Below, one piece after another: positions 5,774-8,872 of a stretch of DNA of 8,872 bases; the first letter of the stretch is position 1, and each line of letters begins with the position of its first letter. A program made the position numbers and the translations under genes. The notes under the pieces are model-generated. The model worked only from the letters and a program-made list of their open reading frames with translations, did not search any database and was not told the origin of the DNA. Source of the stretch: Desulfobulbus sp. (GTDB lineage: Bacteria > Desulfobacterota > Desulfobulbia > Desulfobulbales > Desulfobulbaceae); the NCBI GenBank assembly GCA_030602145.1, contig JAUWAH010000067.1, forward strand, positions 1 to 8,872. The letters run 5' to 3'.

Positions 5774-7129
5774 ATGCACATCGCTGCCGCCACGATCAGC
5801 ATGGATGCGGCACAGACCTACAAGGAAGTGGAACAACGATTCATCGGAACAACCATGGGAGCAAGGTCGGCCGCCGGCCAGGGCGATCCGTTCGGTTTCC
5901 GCCTGGCCTCCCTGCTTGCCACCACCACCCGCACATCCCTCGCCTGCCGGTCTGAGGTCGGCGGAATCGACGGATCCGCCGGCCCCCTCCGCGAGGCCGC
6001 CGGCAGCAACTCGACCATCGGCGCGACGCTGGCCCAACTGACCGAACAGGTCATCGGCCGGCCGGTGTCGGTACGAGCCGTAGACAGCAGGGGAATCCTT
6101 GCCGGACCATTGGCACCGACAGAGCAGGTCCCCATGACCCCCATCGGGGTGCAAACGGCCAGTTTGATCAGCGGCGTGGTCTATAGCCAGGAGGAATCCC
6201 TGCTCTTTTCCGCCCGGGGGACAGTGCAGACCAGCGACGGCCGGACCATCTGCTTTGATCTCGGCCTTTCCATCCAGCGGTGCACCACCGCCGTCACCGT
6301 CGGCACACTGGACGTCTCAACCCTGTTCATCGATCCCCTGATCCTCCAGTTCGACGTCAACGCCCCCCTGCTCGGCGACTCAACCTTTCTGTTCGATCTC
6401 GACGGCGACGGGACCCCGGAGCGGATCGCCTGCCCCGGCAGCGGCTGCGGGTTTCTCGCCCTGGACCGCGATGGCGACGGCCGCATCTCCACCGGTCTGG
6501 AACTGTTCGGCCCCGGCTCCGGCTCCGGGTTCGGCGAGTTGGCGGAACTGGACAGCGACGCCAACCTGTGGATCGACGCCAACGATCCCTTCTTCGACCA
6601 ACTGCTCATCTGGACTCCGGACGGCGGGGGAGGGGAAAGGTTGCAGACCCTGCGGGAGGCGGGGGTCGGCGCGATCGCCGTGATGCATGCAGGCACCACC
6701 TTCGAGCTGCAACGGCCCGATGGCTCGGTCCTGGGGCGGATCAGGGCAAGCGGCCTCTTTCTCACCGAAGATGGCGAGGTGCGGCCGATGCACGAGGTCG
6801 ACCTGGCCGTGCCCGAAACCGGTGCAGCGTCCTCTGCGACCGGCGATGGCGATCAGCCGGCGGCCGGCCGGTTGGACACCGCGTTTTTCGCCCTGCGCAC
6901 CCTGATCGGCATGCAGCGGCTGCGCCTGCAGTTGCTGCTCGCCGGACAGCGAATGCGCGGGGTGCTGGTCCAACAAGGCAACGACCATCGGCAACTGCTC
7001 TTCAACTGGTTGCAGGCCCACCATGACTGGCAGGCCCGCCTCGAAGCCGGCAGGGCGGCCGAGGGCGGCTGGCGTGACGGTACGCCCCAACCCGCCAACC
7101 AACCGACCGAACCGGCGACCGAGGTGTAG
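5774..7129 (+). CDS. hypothetical protein with three DxDxDG calcium-binding-like loops
   Basis: A 451-aa protein with excellent start support (AAGGAGG four bases before ATG 5774). It has no signal peptide and no membrane segment. The central part has Asp-rich loops of EF-hand/dockerin type: DLDGDG (208-213), DRDGDGRIS (231-239) and DSDANLWIDAND (260-271), the last with an acidic residue at loop position 12. Intervening GFLALD, GLELFGP and FGELAELD match a module I remember from large RTX-like secreted proteins and from stand-alone proteins of Clostridia and sulfate reducers. The N-terminal 180 residues are low in recognisable features, 283-345 looks beta-rich, and 366-427 is predicted helical and Gln/Arg/Leu-rich. 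The tail is Pro/Thr-rich. Calcium binding is inferred; the biological role is unknown. It stands alone, divergent from one gene and convergent with lysR, so context does not help. Confidence 0.85.
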   Translation: MHIAAATISMDAAQTYKEVEQRFIGTTMGARSAAGQGDPFGFRLASLLATTTRTSLACRSEVGGIDGSAGPLREAAGSNSTIGATLAQLTEQVIGRPVSVRAVDSRGILAGPLAPTEQVPMTPIGVQTASLISGVVYSQEESLLFSARGTVQTSDGRTICFDLGLSIQRCTTAVTVGTLDVSTLFIDPLILQFDVNAPLLGDSTFLFDLDGDGTPERIACPGSGCGFLALDRDGDGRISTGLELFGPGSGSGFGELAELDSDANLWIDANDPFFDQLLIWTPDGGGGERLQTLREAGVGAIAVMHAGTTFELQRPDGSVLGRIRASGLFLTEDGEVRPMHEVDLAVPETGAASSATGDGDQPAAGRLDTAFFALRTLIGMQRLRLQLLLAGQRMRGVLVQQGNDHRQLLFNWLQAHHDWQARLEAGRAAEGGWRDGTPQPANQPTEPATEV

Positions 7130-7141
7130 GGTCATCTTCGT

Positions 7142-7172
7142 CCCTCCCGTTCCCTCTCAGGGAACGGGAGGG
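7142..7172. terminator. perfect 13-bp hairpin between convergent genes
   Basis: CCCTCCCGTTCCC (7142-7154) and GGGAACGGGAGGG (7160-7172) are exact reverse complements around a 5-base loop. The loop contains the LysR stop codon (7157-7159, minus strand). It lies 12 bp after the stop of the plus-strand gene. No T run follows on either strand, so it is not a textbook Rho-independent terminator, but it could block or stabilise both convergent transcripts. Confidence 0.55.
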
Positions 7173-8071
7173 GTGTCCCGCTCGGCGGCGGCCCGGAGGT
7201 GGTCGACAAAGGCGGCGGCCACCGGCGAGAGTTCGCGATTCTTCCGTTGAATGAGATACATGGGGCGCTCGGCGCCGCGCTCTTCCAGGGCGATGGCCGC
7301 CAGGGAACCGGCCTCCACGTCCTGGGCGATGCATCGGCCGGAAAGCACGGCCAGGCCGATTCCGGCCTTGACCGCCTCGCGGACCGCCTCGTTGGAACCC
7401 AAGCTTGCCACCTCATGGAGATCGGCCTCCCGATGGCCGTGCTGTTCGAGAAGCCAGGCGACCACCTTGCGGGTGCCCGAACCCTGTTCGCGCAGGACAC
7501 AGGGGTGGTGGCAGAGTTCGGTGACCGACACCGACGAACGAGCCGCCAGGGGGTGGTCCGGTGGAACGGCCAACACCAGGGTGTCGGTAAACAGGGCGGT
7601 CCAGGCCAGGCCCCGTTCGTTCCAGATCGCTCCCACCAGGCCGAGATCGTCGATACCGTCGAGGATGCGGGCGCCGGTGGTCTTGGAGTCGCCGATCTGC
7701 ACCAGAGGGCGGACGTCCGGGGAATGGCGGCAGAAGGAGGCAATCAGACGGGGCAGGATGAAGGCGCCGGGGATGGTGCTGGCGCCGATGCGTACCTCGC
7801 CGCTTAAGGTGCCGTTGAAACGGGCGACCGCCTGCAGGGCTTCCTGCTGCAGCTGGACCATGCGAACGGCGTAGCGGTAGAGGATGCGGCCCGCCGGTGT
7901 CGGTTCGGTCTGCCGGCCCAGCCGGTCCACCAGCTTCATGCCCACCTCCTCCTCCAGGTTGCGGATATGCTCGCTCACCGTCGGTTGGGTGAGCAGGGCG
8001 GCCTCGGCGGCCTTGGTGAAGCTTTTCAACTCCACCACCTTGCGGAACACGTCAAGTTTTCTGATGTCCAT
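7157..8071 (-). CDS. LysR-family transcriptional regulator
   Basis: A 304-aa LysR-type regulator: N-terminal winged helix-turn-helix (residues 1-60; SFTKAAEAALLTQPTVSEHIRNLEEEVG at 17-44 is the classic recognition region), a linker helix to about 88, and a periplasmic-binding-protein-like effector domain starting VRIGASTIPGAFILP. The wording of the DNA-binding domain and of the STIPG and WNERGL blocks resembles, from memory, the selenium-metabolism-associated LysR proteins of sulfate reducers; no sel gene is visible here to support that. ATG 8071 is set by family alignment and by AAGGAG eight bases upstream; an upstream in-frame extension overlaps recD and is not real. It follows recD by 5 bp, with its ribosome site inside recD, so it is probably co-transcribed. 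Its last codons form one arm of a perfect hairpin. Confidence 0.93.
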   Translation of the reverse strand: MDIRKLDVFRKVVELKSFTKAAEAALLTQPTVSEHIRNLEEEVGMKLVDRLGRQTEPTPAGRILYRYAVRMVQLQQEALQAVARFNGTLSGEVRIGASTIPGAFILPRLIASFCRHSPDVRPLVQIGDSKTTGARILDGIDDLGLVGAIWNERGLAWTALFTDTLVLAVPPDHPLAARSSVSVTELCHHPCVLREQGSGTRKVVAWLLEQHGHREADLHEVASLGSNEAVREAVKAGIGLAVLSGRCIAQDVEAGSLAAIALEERGAERPMYLIQRKNRELSPVAAAFVDHLRAAAERDTPPVP

Positions 8072-8076
8072 GCATC

Positions 8077-8872
8077 TCACTCCTTGCTGAGGTCGGAATC
8101 GTCCGGGCAGGATGTTCCCGCCCCGCCCGCCAGTTTGACCGCCAAACCCGAAAATCGAACCACCCGCCGCCGGACGATCTGGTGGAGCAGTTCGCGGCTG
8201 CAGAAGAGGGTGAGGTGGCTTCTGGCCCTGGTGATGCCGGTGTAGAGCAACTCCCGGCTGAGAACCGGCGCGTCTTCCTGGGGCAGGACGAGCAGGACCC
8301 GCTCGAATTCCGAGCCCTGCGCCTTGTGGACGGTGAGGCCATAGGCGGTCTGCCAGGCGGGCAGCCGGGTGATGGCCACCGGCCGGATGTCGTTTTCGGC
8401 CGGAGAAAACCAGGCCTGGAGGTTGCCGTGGCCGTCCGGCCAGAGGATGCCGGTGTCGCCATTGAACAGTTCCAGGTCGTAGTCGTTGCGCAGGATGAGG
8501 ATCGGCATGCCGCGGTAGAGGGGCTCGCTGTCCGGGATGGCGCCGTCGCGCCGGAAGAGGGATTCCGCCAGCCGGTTGATGCCCTCGACCCCGGCCGTTC
8601 CCTCGCGCAGGGCGCAGAGAATCCGGCAGCGGCCGAGCGCATCCAGGGCCTGACGGACGTCTTCGGCTGTAAACAACGGCAGGTAATGGTCGTGAATCCA
8701 CCTTCCCAGCCAGGCGGCTGCCCCGGCAGCGGCGGCCTCCTCGACATGCAGATCCGGGGCTTGCCGCTGGAGAACGGATTCCAGCCCGGCGGCCGAGCCC
8801 CCGTTGATCGCCCGGGCCAGTTCGCCGATCCCCGAGGTTGCAGGGAAGCGGTGGCTGGCGTGGAGGATGACC
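8077..8872 (-). CDS. recD: Exodeoxyribonuclease V / RecD-like helicase, C-terminal part (truncated by window)
   Basis: The C-terminal 264 residues of an SF1B helicase; the gene continues beyond the right edge, so Walker motifs are not visible. Readable motifs are HASHRFPATSGIGELARAIN at the window edge (motif IV region of RecD), ILCALREGTAGVEGIN, the TVHKAQGSEFERV block (motif V) and LLYTGITRARSHLTLF (motif VI, with its arginine finger). These are characteristic of RecD, the 5'-3' motor of RecBCD, which processes double-strand breaks. RecD2 and TraA-type helicases are related, but HRFPATSGIGELARAIN and the GTAGVEGINRL block favour true RecD. The TGA at 8077-8079 is followed after 5 bp by lysR. 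recB/recC would be expected beyond the window if this is RecBCD; a stand-alone RecD2 is the main alternative. Confidence 0.88.
   Translation of the reverse strand, partial: VILHASHRFPATSGIGELARAINGGSAAGLESVLQRQAPDLHVEEAAAAGAAAWLGRWIHDHYLPLFTAEDVRQALDALGRCRILCALREGTAGVEGINRLAESLFRRDGAIPDSEPLYRGMPILILRNDYDLELFNGDTGILWPDGHGNLQAWFSPAENDIRPVAITRLPAWQTAYGLTVHKAQGSEFERVLLVLPQEDAPVLSRELLYTGITRARSHLTLFCSRELLHQIVRRRVVRFSGLAVKLAGGAGTSCPDDSDLSKE

Noticed and set aside
8072..8701. N-terminal extension of the LysR reading frame to position 8701
   Set aside because: The extra 210 codons overlap recD in another frame and are Pro/Arg-rich. LysR homology and a good ribosome site begin at 8071.

Overview
The window reads as chromosomal housekeeping DNA from a GC-rich, probably anaerobic Gram-negative bacterium. 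The best guess is a Desulfobacterota (former Deltaproteobacteria) lineage related to Desulfobulbus. This rests on remembered family resemblance: a VKOR-thioredoxin fusion, a PerR-clade Fur protein next to tpx, a LysR protein resembling the selenium-metabolism-associated group, and a stand-alone DxDxDG repeat protein. No 16S rRNA or other decisive marker is present. I see no tRNA, rRNA, CRISPR array, transposase or integrase.

Layout. Positions 1-174 (+) hold the C-terminus of an O-acetylhomoserine/cystathionine-type PLP enzyme. It converges, with a 19-bp gap, on a minus-strand block read from right to left. That block is lipB (octanoyltransferase, 2177-2905), lipA (lipoyl synthase, 1269-2204, overlapping the end of lipB), and a membrane VKOR-thioredoxin protein (194-1153) with its own consensus-like promoter just after lipA. 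Further right, still on the minus strand, are tpx (3137-3637) with a Rho-independent terminator, a Fur/PerR-family regulator (3854-4357), and an ADP-ribosylglycohydrolase-family protein (4507-5424). A 349-bp divergent intergenic region (5425-5773) carries a degenerate dispersed palindrome. It is followed by the only complete plus-strand gene, a 451-aa protein with three calcium-binding-like Asp loops (5774-7129). The right end is minus strand again: recD (C-terminal 264 aa, running off the window) followed after 5 bp by a LysR regulator (7157-8071). The LysR stop codon sits in the loop of a perfect 13-bp hairpin between the two convergent genes.

How the parts work together. LipB and LipA form the complete endogenous lipoylation route (octanoyl transfer, then sulfur insertion). 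The Fur/PerR protein and Tpx look like a small peroxide or iron-response unit: a Fur-like inverted repeat overlaps the predicted tpx -10 box, and a second 19-bp palindrome fills the spacer of the regulator's own promoter. The VKOR-thioredoxin protein is likely to oxidise exported proteins, with electrons passing to quinone. The DxDxDG protein and the ADP-ribosylglycohydrolase homologue have no assignable physiological role from this window. I found no convincing undescribed multi-gene system; the most open items are the DxDxDG protein, the ADP-ribosylglycohydrolase homologue with altered metal motifs, and the regulatory architecture of tpx and its regulator.
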